Shown here: piece after piece, positions 8,125 to 17,313 of the stretch
How the letters are laid out: the number at the start of each line of letters is the position of its first letter
How positions within the stretch are numbered: position 1 is the first letter of the stretch
Assembly (NCBI GenBank): GCA_944390995.1
Contig: CALXSA010000027.1
Span: 1-17,682 of the forward strand
Origin: an uncultured Clostridia bacterium
GTDB lineage: Bacteria > Bacillota_A > Clostridia > TANB77 > CAG-508
Length of the DNA: 17,682 nucleotides
Direction: 5' to 3'
Program-made: the position numbers and the translations under genes
The notes under the pieces: generated by a model
Seen by the model: the letters and a program-made list of their open reading frames with translations, nothing else
What the model was told of the DNA's origin: nothing
Database searches by the model: none

Positions 8125-8154
8125 ATTGTACTATATTTATAGTGTCTTTGTCAA
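8125..8154 (-). promoter_or_regulatory. Promoter of the gdpP–rplI–dnaB operon
   Basis: The minus strand reads TTGACA (8149–8154), 18 nt, then TACAAT (8125–8130). The inverted repeat ATAGTA/TACTAT (8118–8123 and 8129–8134) overlaps the -10 box and could be an operator, though it may be chance in AT-rich DNA. The GAGACC repeats begin 24 bp beyond the -35 box. Confidence 0.7.
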
Positions 8155-8177
8155 GTTGACGTAAAGTTGTTTCGTTA

Positions 8178-8235
8178 TGAGACCTGTCCCCAAAACGAAA
8201 TTTTTTTCGCTGTGAGACCTGTCCCCAAAACGAAA
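8178..8235. repeat. GAGACCTGTCCCC-type dispersed repeat, copies 2 and 3 in tandem
   Basis: Two identical 23-nt copies (core GAGACCTGTCCCCAAAACG) start at 8178 and 8213, a period of 35 nt. Each is framed by TTTCG…CGAAA, so each can fold into a short hairpin. A third, slightly diverged copy lies at 4173–4194. The array sits between the rpoC terminator and the gdpP promoter. Confidence 0.85.
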
Positions 8236-8254
8236 AAGTTTTTGTGCTTATTGC

Positions 8255-8283
8255 AAAAACCCGGGAGTTAGTTTTCTCCCGGG
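8255..8283 (-). terminator. Strong rho-independent terminator of rpoBC
   Basis: CCCGGGAG (8260–8267) pairs perfectly with CTCCCGGG (8276–8283) around an 8-nt loop and is followed on the minus strand by TTTTT (8255–8259). It begins 9 nt beyond the rpoC stop and closes the rpoB–rpoC unit, making a separate promoter for gdpP necessary. Confidence 0.95.
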
Positions 8284-8292
8284 CTTATTTTC

Positions 8293-11200
8293 TTATTTTG
8301 CTGCTGTTTCTTCAGCATCTTCCTGCTTTTCTGTATTGATATGAATGTTCTTGTATGCTGGCATTCCGGTTCCGGCTGGAATTAATTTACCTATAATAAC
8401 ATTTTCTTTTAGACCAATCAATTCGTCAACTTTACCTTTTACTGCCGCTTCTGTAAGCACTCTTGTTGTCTCTTGGAATGATGCTGCTGACAAGAAGCTT
8501 TCTGTAGCAAGTGATGCTTTTGTAATTCCAAGTAGAACACGTTTGTATGTTGCTGGTCTTCCGCCTTCTTCTACGGCCTTTTTGTTTGCATCCTCTACTT
8601 CGTATACATCTACAAGTGAACCTGCAAATAGTGGTGTGTCTCCATTGTCTTCTACTCTTACTTTCTTAAGCATTTGTCTTGCTATAACTTCAACGTGCTT
8701 GTCGTTGATATCAACACCTTGGTTTCTATATACTTTTTGTACTTCTTGTACTAAGTATAGGTAAACTCCATCTGGTCCATTGATTGCCAAGATTTCATTT
8801 GGGTTTATTGAACCTTCTGTAATAGGAGCTCCTGCTTTTACTTCGTCTCCTTCTCTTACACGAAGTTTAGAACCAAATGGTATTGTATATGTCTTAGCGT
8901 CGTCTTTACCTTTAACAGTAACTTCTTTTCTATTCTTGTCATCTGAAATGCTAATCTTTCCATCTATTTCTGAGATTATAGCTAATCCCTTTGGTTTACG
9001 AGCTTCGAAAAGCTCCTCAACTCTAGGAAGACCCTGTGTAATATCTGCAACACCTGCAACACCGCCAGAGTGGATAGTTCTCATTGTAAGCTGTGTACCA
9101 GGCTCACCAATTGATTGTGCTGCTATTATTCCAACTGATTCTCCTATATTTACTTCTTCACGAGTTGCCAAGCCCATTCCATAACATTTAGCACATACAC
9201 CATGTTTTGTTCTACATTCAAGTACTGAACGTACTTTAACACTTGTAATTCCTGCCGCTACTATTTCATCTGCAATATTTTCAGTAATTAATGTCTCTTT
9301 ATCCACAATTAGTTCTTTTGTTTGTGGATTGTAGATGTCTTCTAGTGGATATCTACCAAGTAATCTTTCTTCCATCTTCTCAACCACTTGATTTCCATCT
9401 TTAATATCAGATACTTCAATTCCATGTGTTGTACCGCAGTCATGCTCTCTAACAATTATATCTTGAGATACGTCAACAAGTCTTCTTGTTAAGTATCCAG
9501 AGTCTGCTGTTCTTAAAGCTGTATCTGCCAAACCTTTTCTAGCACCATGGGCAGAAATGAAGTACTCTAGTGGGTCTAGACCCTCTCTGAATGAAGATGT
9601 AATAGGTATCTCAACTGTTTTACCTGTTGTAGATGCCATAAGTCCACGCATACCAGCAATTTGTCTTAACTGGTTCATGTTACCTCTGGCTCCTGATTCT
9701 GACATCATGTATACTGGGTTCATTTTTTCAAAGTTATCTTTCATTGCATCTGTAACTTTGTCTGTTGCATCTTCCCATATTTTGATTACAGAATTATATC
9801 TTTCTGCATCTGTTATTAAACCACGTCTATATTGTTTTGTAACATTATCTACCTGTGCCTGTGCATCAGCCAATATTTGCTTTTTAGCAGGTGGCACCTT
9901 AACATCATCAACAGATACTGTAATACCAGCTGTTGTAGAATATTTGTATCCTGTTGCTTTGATGTAATCTAGAAGCTCAGCAGTTTTGCTTAAACCATGT
10001 TTGTTTATACATTTTGCAATTATCTTTCCTAAATTCTTTTTCATTACTGTGAAATTCAATTCAGGTTCAAACATTGTCTCTGGGTTTTCCCTATCTACAA
10101 AACCTAAGTCTTGTGGTATACCCTCATTGTATATTAATCTACCAACTGTTGTTTTAACAAATCTGCTCTTTTCTTCTCCATCAATAGTCTTTGTAATTTT
10201 TACATTAACCATTGCATGCATTCCCAAGTCGTTATTGAAGTTAGCCATTATAGCTTCTTCTGGTGAAGAATAATATCCACCTTCTCCTGGCTCTCCTTCT
10301 ACTTCCATTGTCAAATAGTATGCACCAAGTATCATATCTTGTGTAGGTACTGTAACTGGCTTACCATCTTGTGGTTTCAAAAGGTTGTTTACAGAAAGCA
10401 TTAAATATCTTGCCTCTGATTGAGCCTCTGGTGATAATGGTAAGTGAATAGCCATTTGGTCACCGTCGAAGTCAGCATTGAACGCTGTACAAACTAATGG
10501 ATGAAGCTTTATTGCTCTACCTTCAACCAAGACTGGTTCGAATGCTTGAATACCAAGTCTATGTAGTGTAGGAGCACGGTTTAACATTACAGGGTGGTCT
10601 TTTATAACCTCCTCCAAAATGTCCCATACCTCAGGACGCAATCTTTCAACCATTCTCTTTGCATTTTTAATATTATGCGCAATTCCACGTCCTACTAACT
10701 CTCTCATAACAAATGGTTTGAATAATTCAACAGCCATTTCTTTTGGAAGACCGCATTGATAAATTTTAAGCTCTGGTCCAACAACTATAACTGAACGTCC
10801 AGAATAGTCAACACGTTTTCCAAGTAGGTTTTGTCTAAATCTACCTTGCTTTCCTTTTAATAAGTCTGATAATGATTTAAGTGGTCTGTTTCCAGCACCT
10901 GTTACAGGTCTTCCACGTCTTCCATTATCAATTAGTGCATCTACAGACTCTTGTAACATTCTCTTTTCGTTTCTTACAATTATCTCTGGCGCACCTAATT
11001 CAAGTAATCTTTTTAATCTGTTATTTCTATTAATTACCCTTCTGTATAAGTCATTTAAGTCTGATGTAGCAAATCTACCACCATCTAATTGAACCATTGG
11101 TCTTAAATCTGGTGGAATAACTGGAATTACGCTCATAATCATCCACTCAGGTCTATTTCCAGATAATTTGAATGACTCTACAGTATCAAGCCTTTTAATA

Positions 11201-11820
11201 AGCTTTGCCTTTTTTTGCTCACTAGCCTTTTCTAGTTCTTTTCTTAAGCTATTTGCTAGCTTATCAACATCAATTTCCTCTAGCAATTTCTTAATTGCCT
11301 CAGCACCCATTTCAGCCTTGAAAGAACCTTTACCATATTTTTCAACCGCTTCGTGATATTCTCTCTCAGATAAAACTTGTGCCTTTGTAAGCCCAGTATC
11401 TCCCTTATCTGTAACAATATATGAAGCAAAATATATAACTCTCTCTAGGCTTCTTGGAGAAACATCTAGCATAAGTCCAATTCTACTTGGTATTCCTTTA
11501 AAATACCAAATATGTGCCACTGGTGCCGCAAGTTCAATATGTCCCATTCTCTCACGTCTAACTTTAGACTTAGTTACTTCAACACCGCATCTATCGCAGA
11601 CAATGCCTTTATATCTAACTCTTTTATACTTACCACAATGACATTCCCAGTCCTTTGTAGGTCCAAATATTCTCTCACAGAACAAACCATCTCTTTCTGG
11701 CTTTAATGTTCTGTAGTTTATAGTCTCTGGCTTTTTAACTTCGCCTTTTGACCATTCTCTTATTTTCTCATCTGATGCTATACCTATTTTAATTTTATCA
11801 AAAATATTTAATTCGTCCAC
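8293..11820 (-). CDS. rpoC: DNA-directed RNA polymerase subunit beta'
   Basis: Catalytic clamp subunit of RNA polymerase. The N-terminal zinc ribbon has C60, C62, C75 and C78. [19 protein letters not shown] and the switch region follow, then the active-site magnesium loop NADFDGD at 448–454 with D450, D452 and D454. Further on are the second zinc site (C of EHDCGTTHG, then LEC, GVC and AKC), the trigger loop region [24 protein letters not shown] (given here as the family landmark) and the C-terminal [10 protein letters not shown]. At 1175 residues it has the usual Firmicutes length, without the large insertions of proteobacteria. The start is GTG with AAGGGGG (GGGGG at 11830–11834) 9 nt upstream. 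It follows rpoB by 137 nt, an unusually long and GC-rich gap. Confidence 0.98.
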   Translation of the reverse strand: MDELNIFDKIKIGIASDEKIREWSKGEVKKPETINYRTLKPERDGLFCERIFGPTKDWECHCGKYKRVRYKGIVCDRCGVEVTKSKVRRERMGHIELAAPVAHIWYFKGIPSRIGLMLDVSPRSLERVIYFASYIVTDKGDTGLTKAQVLSEREYHEAVEKYGKGSFKAEMGAEAIKKLLEEIDVDKLANSLRKELEKASEQKKAKLIKRLDTVESFKLSGNRPEWMIMSVIPVIPPDLRPMVQLDGGRFATSDLNDLYRRVINRNNRLKRLLELGAPEIIVRNEKRMLQESVDALIDNGRRGRPVTGAGNRPLKSLSDLLKGKQGRFRQNLLGKRVDYSGRSVIVVGPELKIYQCGLPKEMAVELFKPFVMRELVGRGIAHNIKNAKRMVERLRPEVWDILEEVIKDHPVMLNRAPTLHRLGIQAFEPVLVEGRAIKLHPLVCTAFNADFDGDQMAIHLPLSPEAQSEARYLMLSVNNLLKPQDGKPVTVPTQDMILGAYYLTMEVEGEPGEGGYYSSPEEAIMANFNNDLGMHAMVNVKITKTIDGEEKSRFVKTTVGRLIYNEGIPQDLGFVDRENPETMFEPELNFTVMKKNLGKIIAKCINKHGLSKTAELLDYIKATGYKYSTTAGITVSVDDVKVPPAKKQILADAQAQVDNVTKQYRRGLITDAERYNSVIKIWEDATDKVTDAMKDNFEKMNPVYMMSESGARGNMNQLRQIAGMRGLMASTTGKTVEIPITSSFREGLDPLEYFISAHGARKGLADTALRTADSGYLTRRLVDVSQDIIVREHDCGTTHGIEVSDIKDGNQVVEKMEERLLGRYPLEDIYNPQTKELIVDKETLITENIADEIVAAGITSVKVRSVLECRTKHGVCAKCYGMGLATREEVNIGESVGIIAAQSIGEPGTQLTMRTIHSGGVAGVADITQGLPRVEELFEARKPKGLAIISEIDGKISISDDKNRKEVTVKGKDDAKTYTIPFGSKLRVREGDEVKAGAPITEGSINPNEILAINGPDGVYLYLVQEVQKVYRNQGVDINDKHVEVIARQMLKKVRVEDNGDTPLFAGSLVDVYEVEDANKKAVEEGGRPATYKRVLLGITKASLATESFLSAASFQETTRVLTEAAVKGKVDELIGLKENVIIGKLIPAGTGMPAYKNIHINTEKQEDAEETAAK

Positions 11821-11957
11821 GCGGTTTAGCCCCCTTAAAATTATTTCTCGTGCCTTCTCGAGCGGTTTGAAAGCTATCCACCGCTGTGCAATTCCCTTCG
11901 GTCAGCTCCCAAACCCTCTCAAAAGCTATTCAGTTAAAAAACGTCTTTGTTCGTTCA
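11821..11957 (-). other. GC-rich structured spacer between rpoB and rpoC
   Basis: The core 11851–11920 is about 56% GC by my count (39 of 70), far above the flanking sequence. It holds the inverted repeat AGCGGT/ACCGCT (11861–11866 and 11880–11885) and two copies of AAAGCTAT (11870–11877 and 11922–11929). No plausible reading frame crosses it. It may be a processing or stability element of the rpoBC mRNA, or an inserted repeat. Confidence 0.5.
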
Positions 11958-14900
11958 CTACTCTACAACGTCCTCGTCATTAAGCACATTATCCTTCCCC
12001 AAATCCGTATCAGCAAGCTCAATCTCCTCATCAGCAAATTCTTCAAATAAGCCTTCCTCATCTTCTTCGTCCTCATCTGCCAAAACTGCTTCTTCTTCGA
12101 AACCGCTGCTTAAATCATTTAAGTCTAGGACATCGCTTCCTGCTTTTTTATCATCTATGTTGAAGTCTATTCCGTCATCAATGTTTTCCTTTAGCTCTAA
12201 TTCTTCGTTATCTGGTGAAAGTAATCTCATGTCTAGGCCTAATGCTTGAAGTTCTTTGATTAATACTTTGAAACCTTCTGGAACTCCTGGCTCTGGAACA
12301 TTTTCGCCTTTTACAATTGCCTCATATGTCTTAACACGGCCTATCGTATCATCAGATTTTACAGTAAGCATTTCTTGTAATGTGTATGCTGCACCATAAG
12401 CCTCTAATGCCCAAACTTCCATCTCTCCAAAACGCTGTCCACCGAATTGTGCTTTACCACCAAGTGGTTGTTGTGTAACTAGTGAGTATGGTCCAGTTGA
12501 ACGAGCATGGATTTTGTCGTCTACTAAGTGGTGTAGTTTTAACATGTACATAACACCAACTGTTACTGGATGGTCAAATGGCTCTCCTGTTCTTCCGTCA
12601 TAAAGAGTTGTTTTTCCATCTTCTGAGTAATTTGCCTTTCTAAACATTTCTCTGATTTCTTCGTCTGTTGCACCATCGAATACTGGTGTTGCAACTTTCC
12701 ACCCTAATAGTTTTGCTGCCATTCCTAGGTGAACCTCTAAAACCTGACCCAAGTTCATACGAGAAGGAACACCAAGTGGGTTTAATACTATATCTACTGG
12801 AGTACCATCTGGCATAAATGGCATATCTTCTTCTGGTAATATTCTTGAAATAACACCTTTGTTACCATGACGTCCAGCCATTTTATCTCCAACTGATATT
12901 TTTCTCTTTTGAGCTATATAGCAACGAATTACTTGATTTACACCAGGTCCTAATTCATCTGAATTTTCTCTAGTAAATATCTTAACATCTACTATTGTAC
13001 CTGCTTCTCCATGTGGTACACGAAGTGATGTATCTCTAACTTCTCTTGCTTTTTCTCCAAATATTGCACGAAGTAATCTTTCCTCTGCTGTAAGCTCTGT
13101 TTCTCCCTTTGGAGTAACCTTTCCTACTAATATATCCCCTGGTCTTACTTCTGCACCAATTCTTATAACTCCGTTTTCATCTAGGTCTTTTAATACATCA
13201 TCACCAACATTTGGTATGTCTCTTGTAATTTCCTCTGGACCTAGCTTTGTATCACGGCATTCGCAATCATATTCTTCAATGTGAATTGATGTGTATACAT
13301 CTTCTTTAACAAGTCTTTCGCTAATTAATACAGCATCCTCGTAGTTATAACCTTCCCAAGTAGTAAATGCTATTAAAACATTTCTACCAAGAGCCATCTC
13401 TCCGTTTTTTGTTGATGGTCCATCTGCAAGAAGCTCTCCTTCTTTAACCTTTTCTCCTCTTGAAACTACTGGTCTTTGGTTTATACATGTACCACCATTT
13501 GTTCTCTTGAACTTTCTAAGTTTGTATACATCTAAACCATCCTTTTTGTTTCTTACTGTTATCTCGTCACCAGTAACTTTCTCTACAACACCATCATTCT
13601 TAGCTACAACTGTAATTCCAGAATCTTTTGCTGCTCTGTACTCAATACCTGTTCCAACTATTGGTGTTTCAGGCATTAGAAGTGGAACTGCTTGACGTTG
13701 CATGTTAGCACCCATTAGCGAACGTTTTGCGTCATCGTGCTCTACGAAAGGAATCATCGCAGCAGCAACAGAAACGAGCTGTTTTGGTGAAACGTCCACA
13801 AAGTCAACTTGTGACTTATCTACCATTGTGATTTCTTCTCTCATTCTAACTTTAATTCTATCATTTACAAATTTGCCATTTTTATCAAGTGGCTCAGATG
13901 CTTGAGCAATTATGTATCTATCTTCTTCATCAGCAGACATGTACACAACTTCATCTGTAACCTTACCTGTCTTATGGTCAACTTTTCTATATGGAGTTTC
14001 CACGAACCCATATTCATTGATAATTGCAAATGATGAAAGCGCTGAAATAAGTCCAACGTTAGGTCCTTCTGGTGACTCTATTGGGCATAGTCTACCATAG
14101 TGAGTATAGTGGATATCTCTAACCTCGAAACCTGCTCTCTCTCTTGAAAGACCTCCAGGTCCTAATGCTGAAATTCTTCTTTTATGTGTAAGCTCAGAAA
14201 GTGGGTTTGTTTGGTCCATGAATTGTGACAATTGTGAGCTTCCAAAGAATTCTCTAATTGATGAAGATATTGGTTTTGTGTTAATCAATGTTTGTGGAGT
14301 TATTACATCCAAATCTTGAATTGTCATTCTCTCACGAACAACTCTTTCAAGTCTTGTTAAACCAATTCTGAATTGGTTTTGTAAAAGCTCTCCAACACAT
14401 CTTATACGCCTATTGCCTAAGTGGTCTATATCATCAATTTTGCCTAATCCATTGTCTAGGTTAAGTATATAACTTATTGATGCAATGATATCCTCTGTTG
14501 TAATATGTTTTGGAATTAACTCATCATATCTTTCCTTTATTGCATCATGTAATTCGCTTTCTTCAGTATTGTCTATTATTGATTTAAGTACATTATAATT
14601 TACATATTCTTTTATATGTAAATCGCTAACATCAACATTTGGCAAGTATTTGTGGATATTTACTGTTCCATTTCCTATAACTCTTATCTTTCTATCCTCT
14701 AGTTTTACATCAACGATATTAATACCTGCATTTTGTATATTTTCAGCAACTTCTTCTGAAATTATAGTGTCTTTCTCAACAAGTACTTCTCCTGTTTCCG
14801 GATCAATTATTGTATCAAATGCAACCTTACCTGCAATCCTTGATGCTAAACCTAGTTTTTGATTGAATTTATATCTTCCTACTCTTGCCAAGTCATATCT

Positions 14901-15686
14901 TCTTGGGTCAAAAAACATGTTGTTAAATAAATTTCTAGCAGCATCAACTGTAGGAAGTTCTCCTGGTCTTAACTTCTTGTAAATTTCTATTAAAGCATCT
15001 TCGTTTGTTTTAATAATATCTTTTTGAATTGTTGCTAAAATCTTTGGTTCTTCACCAAATAATTCTTTAATCTGTTCATCCGTTACCACACCGATTGCAC
15101 GCAACAAGCATGATACAGGAATCTTTCTTGTCCTATCTACCCTTGCCCAGAATACATCGTTTGCATCTGTTTCATACTCTATCCAAGCACCTCTTAAAGG
15201 CATTACAGTAGATGTATACACCTTTTTTCCTGTTTTATCGTAGCTTGAATCATAATAACAGCCTGGTGAGCGCACCAACTGACTTACTACAACTCTCTCA
15301 GCACCATTGATTATGAAAGTACCACTATCCGTCATAAGTGGGAAATCGCCAAGATAGATTTCTTGCTCTTTAATTTCACCAGTCTCACGATTAATAAGCC
15401 TAACTCTCACATGCAATCTTGTAGAATATGTAGCATCTCTTTCTTTAGCTTCTTCTACTGTGTATTTTGTTTTTTCTTCCATGTAGTAGTCTAAAAATTC
15501 TAGAATTAAATTTCCTGAATAATCAACTATTGGAGATATATCCCTTAGAATTTCTCCTAGTCCTTCTTTTACGAACCAGTCGTATGAGTCCTTTTGGACC
15601 TTAATAAGATTTGGCATTTCGATTGAATCGCCTATTTTTGCAAAAGTCTTACGAGAACATTTTTCGTGTTTGATTTCTTTTACCAA
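11958..15686 (-). CDS. rpoB: DNA-directed RNA polymerase subunit beta
   Basis: Forms, with beta', the RNA polymerase active-site cleft; target of rifamycins. The lobe and protrusion domains come first. The rifampicin cluster (about residues 483–512) reads [17 protein letters not shown] then [13 protein letters not shown], with the sensitive-type Q, D, H and S residues present, so no resistance substitution is visible at these main sites. [13 protein letters not shown], the GRHGNKGV catalytic loop and the C-terminal [25 protein letters not shown] follow. An acidic tail of roughly 85 residues ends the protein. I chose the TTG at 15686 because AGGGGTGA lies 5 nt upstream. An in-frame GTG at 15695 would add three residues but would sit inside that ribosome binding site. 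It is followed by rpoC; rplJ and rplL are not upstream. Confidence 0.97.
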   Translation of the reverse strand: MVKEIKHEKCSRKTFAKIGDSIEMPNLIKVQKDSYDWFVKEGLGEILRDISPIVDYSGNLILEFLDYYMEEKTKYTVEEAKERDATYSTRLHVRVRLINRETGEIKEQEIYLGDFPLMTDSGTFIINGAERVVVSQLVRSPGCYYDSSYDKTGKKVYTSTVMPLRGAWIEYETDANDVFWARVDRTRKIPVSCLLRAIGVVTDEQIKELFGEEPKILATIQKDIIKTNEDALIEIYKKLRPGELPTVDAARNLFNNMFFDPRRYDLARVGRYKFNQKLGLASRIAGKVAFDTIIDPETGEVLVEKDTIISEEVAENIQNAGINIVDVKLEDRKIRVIGNGTVNIHKYLPNVDVSDLHIKEYVNYNVLKSIIDNTEESELHDAIKERYDELIPKHITTEDIIASISYILNLDNGLGKIDDIDHLGNRRIRCVGELLQNQFRIGLTRLERVVRERMTIQDLDVITPQTLINTKPISSSIREFFGSSQLSQFMDQTNPLSELTHKRRISALGPGGLSRERAGFEVRDIHYTHYGRLCPIESPEGPNVGLISALSSFAIINEYGFVETPYRKVDHKTGKVTDEVVYMSADEEDRYIIAQASEPLDKNGKFVNDRIKVRMREEITMVDKSQVDFVDVSPKQLVSVAAAMIPFVEHDDAKRSLMGANMQRQAVPLLMPETPIVGTGIEYRAAKDSGITVVAKNDGVVEKVTGDEITVRNKKDGLDVYKLRKFKRTNGGTCINQRPVVSRGEKVKEGELLADGPSTKNGEMALGRNVLIAFTTWEGYNYEDAVLISERLVKEDVYTSIHIEEYDCECRDTKLGPEEITRDIPNVGDDVLKDLDENGVIRIGAEVRPGDILVGKVTPKGETELTAEERLLRAIFGEKAREVRDTSLRVPHGEAGTIVDVKIFTRENSDELGPGVNQVIRCYIAQKRKISVGDKMAGRHGNKGVISRILPEEDMPFMPDGTPVDIVLNPLGVPSRMNLGQVLEVHLGMAAKLLGWKVATPVFDGATDEEIREMFRKANYSEDGKTTLYDGRTGEPFDHPVTVGVMYMLKLHHLVDDKIHARSTGPYSLVTQQPLGGKAQFGGQRFGEMEVWALEAYGAAYTLQEMLTVKSDDTIGRVKTYEAIVKGENVPEPGVPEGFKVLIKELQALGLDMRLLSPDNEELELKENIDDGIDFNIDDKKAGSDVLDLNDLSSGFEEEAVLADEDEEDEEGLFEEFADEEIELADTDLGKDNVLNDEDVVE

Positions 15687-15695
15687 AAAACTCAC

Positions 15696-16090
15696 CCCTA
15701 TAAAAGATTAAGCAGAATTAAAATATATATAATTTGCAAAGGAGTCCCTCTCGCGCTTGATATTATGTATACAGTTTTCATAGGTCTACTGCTCCCCAAA
15801 CCTTTATTTCCGTAAATAATACCCAGGCAATTCCTCTCCTTATTAAATTTACATAACAGATTTAAAACGACAACAAAAAGGCAGGCTGGCATTTTTACTA
15901 CCAACTAACCTTCTTCTGTTTATTTGTTATAATTTATTCACTCTAATTAACGTTTTTATTTTAACTCTCATTCCCTTCAAGGCTTAGATTTCACTCCTGA
16001 AATAGTACTTTCCCCAGTCCATCTTTCCTTATTTTTTTGTAAGAGTTTGCTAGTTTTACCTTGTCGCCCGATAAAACTCCTATATTATAG
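15696..16090 (-). promoter_or_regulatory. Long 5' leader of the rpoBC mRNA
   Basis: About 400 nt separate the predicted promoter from rpoB, with no convincing gene. On the minus strand the 5' part can form AGTTTTA/TAAAACT (16052–16058 and 16072–16078, 13-nt loop) or the competing GAGTTT/AAACTC (16043–16048 and 16074–16079). These share bases and exclude each other. A perfect ATTTCA–GGAG–TGAAAT hairpin follows at 15988–16003. I do not recognise a known leader family. A role in attenuation or autoregulation is inference. Confidence 0.4.
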
Positions 16091-16093
16091 TAT

Positions 16094-16121
16094 TTTATAA
16101 TATTTGGTACTTGCTTGTCAA
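16094..16121 (-). promoter_or_regulatory. Promoter of rpoB–rpoC
   Basis: The minus strand reads TTGACA (16116–16121), 16 nt, then TATAAA (16094–16099). The -35 box is perfect. Spacing is one short of optimal, and neighbouring AT-rich hexamers make the exact -10 uncertain. Confidence 0.65.
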
Positions 16122-16285
16122 GGGTTTTGGTTGAATTTGGTATGATTTTTTGGGGCCTAATTACTATCTAAAATAATGCAATACTAAAACCCCCATACTT
16201 TATATCTTCTTGTGAAATAATAATATCATAATCATTCCCTTTTTACAACATTTTTTACCAATATGTTTATTATTGTTCTTTTTTC

Positions 16286-16300
16286 TGCTATAATAACTCC
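16286..16300 (+). promoter_or_regulatory. Extended -10 promoter abutting the YhcC-family gene (leaderless)
   Basis: TGCTATAAT (16286–16294) is a perfect extended -10 element. Exactly 6 nt (AACTCC) separate it from the ATG at 16301, so the expected transcription start is the A of the start codon. No good -35 box and no Shine–Dalgarno sequence are present. Confidence 0.6.
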
Positions 16301-17305
16301 ATGGAAGATTTAGAAAGATACAAACATTTAAATAAATATTTAAAAGAGAAATTCGGAGAAAGGACTTTGAAAATATGCATCGATGGTGGCTTTACATGTC
16401 CAAATAGAGACGGAACAAAAGGCTATGGCGGATGCATTTTTTGTAGTGAAAATGGTTCTGGTGAGCATATTAAATTTATAAAATGTAGTAATGGCCAAAA
16501 CTTCTGCCATAATACGGCACTTACAAATTCTGCCTCAAGCATAGCAGATAATAATACTTTCAATTCCATTTCAGCGCAAGTCAAAAACCACTTTAAAAGC
16601 TATAAAGCTGAAAGAGCCAATAAATTCATAGCATATTTCCAGAATTTTACAAATACATATGACACTTTAGAAAACCTAAAAAGGAAATATGATGCAGCAC
16701 TAATTGATAACAGGATAGTTGGTTTATCCGTCGCAACCAGGCCCGACTGCATTGATGAGAATATCGCCGAATTGTTAAAAAGTTATGCAGATAAATACTA
16801 TGTCTCTGTTGAACTGGGACTACAAACAGCAAATGAAAAAACAGGTAAGATTATTAATAGGTGCTATACTAATGCGGACTTCACCAAGGCTGTAGACATT
16901 CTTAATAAATACAATGTTGACGTGGTCACGCATGTTATGGTAGGCCTTCCAAACGAAAATGAGAAAGATATACAAAACACTGTTAAATTTTTAAACAAGC
17001 ACAACACACAAGGGATTAAAATTCACTCTTGCTACATTGTAAAAAACACCAAATTAGCAGAAATGTATGACGAAGGCAAGTATACACCTTTGAAACTTGA
17101 CGACTACTTGAATAGTTGCGCATACATTTTAACACACATAAACCCCGACGTTGTCATTCATAGGGTGTCTGGTGATGCACCAAAGGATTTGCTTGTCGCC
17201 CCCGACTGGAACCTCCACAAGAAGTGGATTATTAATGGGCTAGATAAGCTCCTACGAGAAAGGGATCTGTGGCAAGGTATAGAGTATGAGGAGACAGCTA
17301 CTTGA
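16301..17305 (+). CDS. Radical SAM protein, YhcC family (TIGR01212)
   Basis: Iron–sulfur enzyme predicted to cleave S-adenosylmethionine reductively; the substrate of this family is not known to me. The cluster motif is C33-x11-C45-x2-C48 in GGFTCPNRDGTKGYGGCIFC. Family landmarks follow: FIAYFQNFTNTY (109–120), GLSVATRPDC, YVSVELGLQT, GLPNE, QGIKIHSCYIVKNTKL and the C-terminal HRVSGDAP and LLRERDLWQG. The 334-residue length is slightly above the usual 300–320 because of an asparagine- and serine-rich insertion (about 52–88) with two extra cysteines (C62, C69). The start ATG gives the normal family N-terminus (YKHLNKYLKEKFGE). It is transcribed divergently from rpoB, apparently from a leaderless message. 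Confidence 0.93.
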   Translation: MEDLERYKHLNKYLKEKFGERTLKICIDGGFTCPNRDGTKGYGGCIFCSENGSGEHIKFIKCSNGQNFCHNTALTNSASSIADNNTFNSISAQVKNHFKSYKAERANKFIAYFQNFTNTYDTLENLKRKYDAALIDNRIVGLSVATRPDCIDENIAELLKSYADKYYVSVELGLQTANEKTGKIINRCYTNADFTKAVDILNKYNVDVVTHVMVGLPNENEKDIQNTVKFLNKHNTQGIKIHSCYIVKNTKLAEMYDEGKYTPLKLDDYLNSCAYILTHINPDVVIHRVSGDAPKDLLVAPDWNLHKKWIINGLDKLLRERDLWQGIEYEETAT

Positions 17306-17313
17306 GCTGCTCC
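17290..17313 (+). other. Hairpin at the end of the YhcC-family gene
   Basis: GGAG-A-CAGCT (17290–17299) pairs with AGCTG-CTCC (17305–17313) around ACTTG, a 9-bp stem with one bulge that straddles the stop codon. No T-run follows, so it is at best a weak terminator or an mRNA 3' protecting structure. Confidence 0.4.

Noticed and set aside
15878..15899. AAAAAGGCAGGCTGGCATTTTT as a possible terminator in the rpoB leader
   Set aside because: Only the A/T ends and two G–C pairs match; the centre does not pair, so it is too weak to call.
15698..15904. A 68-codon minus-strand frame with a TTG start and an AGAAGG-like site, ending next to rpoB
   Set aside because: The translation is a patchwork of hydrophobic and cysteine-rich segments with no recognisable fold, and it lies wholly in the rpoB leader. 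Chance is more likely; conservation of codon pattern in relatives would overturn this.
16000..16170. A startless minus-strand frame reading IGVLSGDKVKLANSYKKIRK and ending FQE before a stop
   Set aside because: It looks protein-like but has no start codon and overlaps the predicted rpoB promoter, so I treat it as a chance open frame in AT-rich leader DNA.
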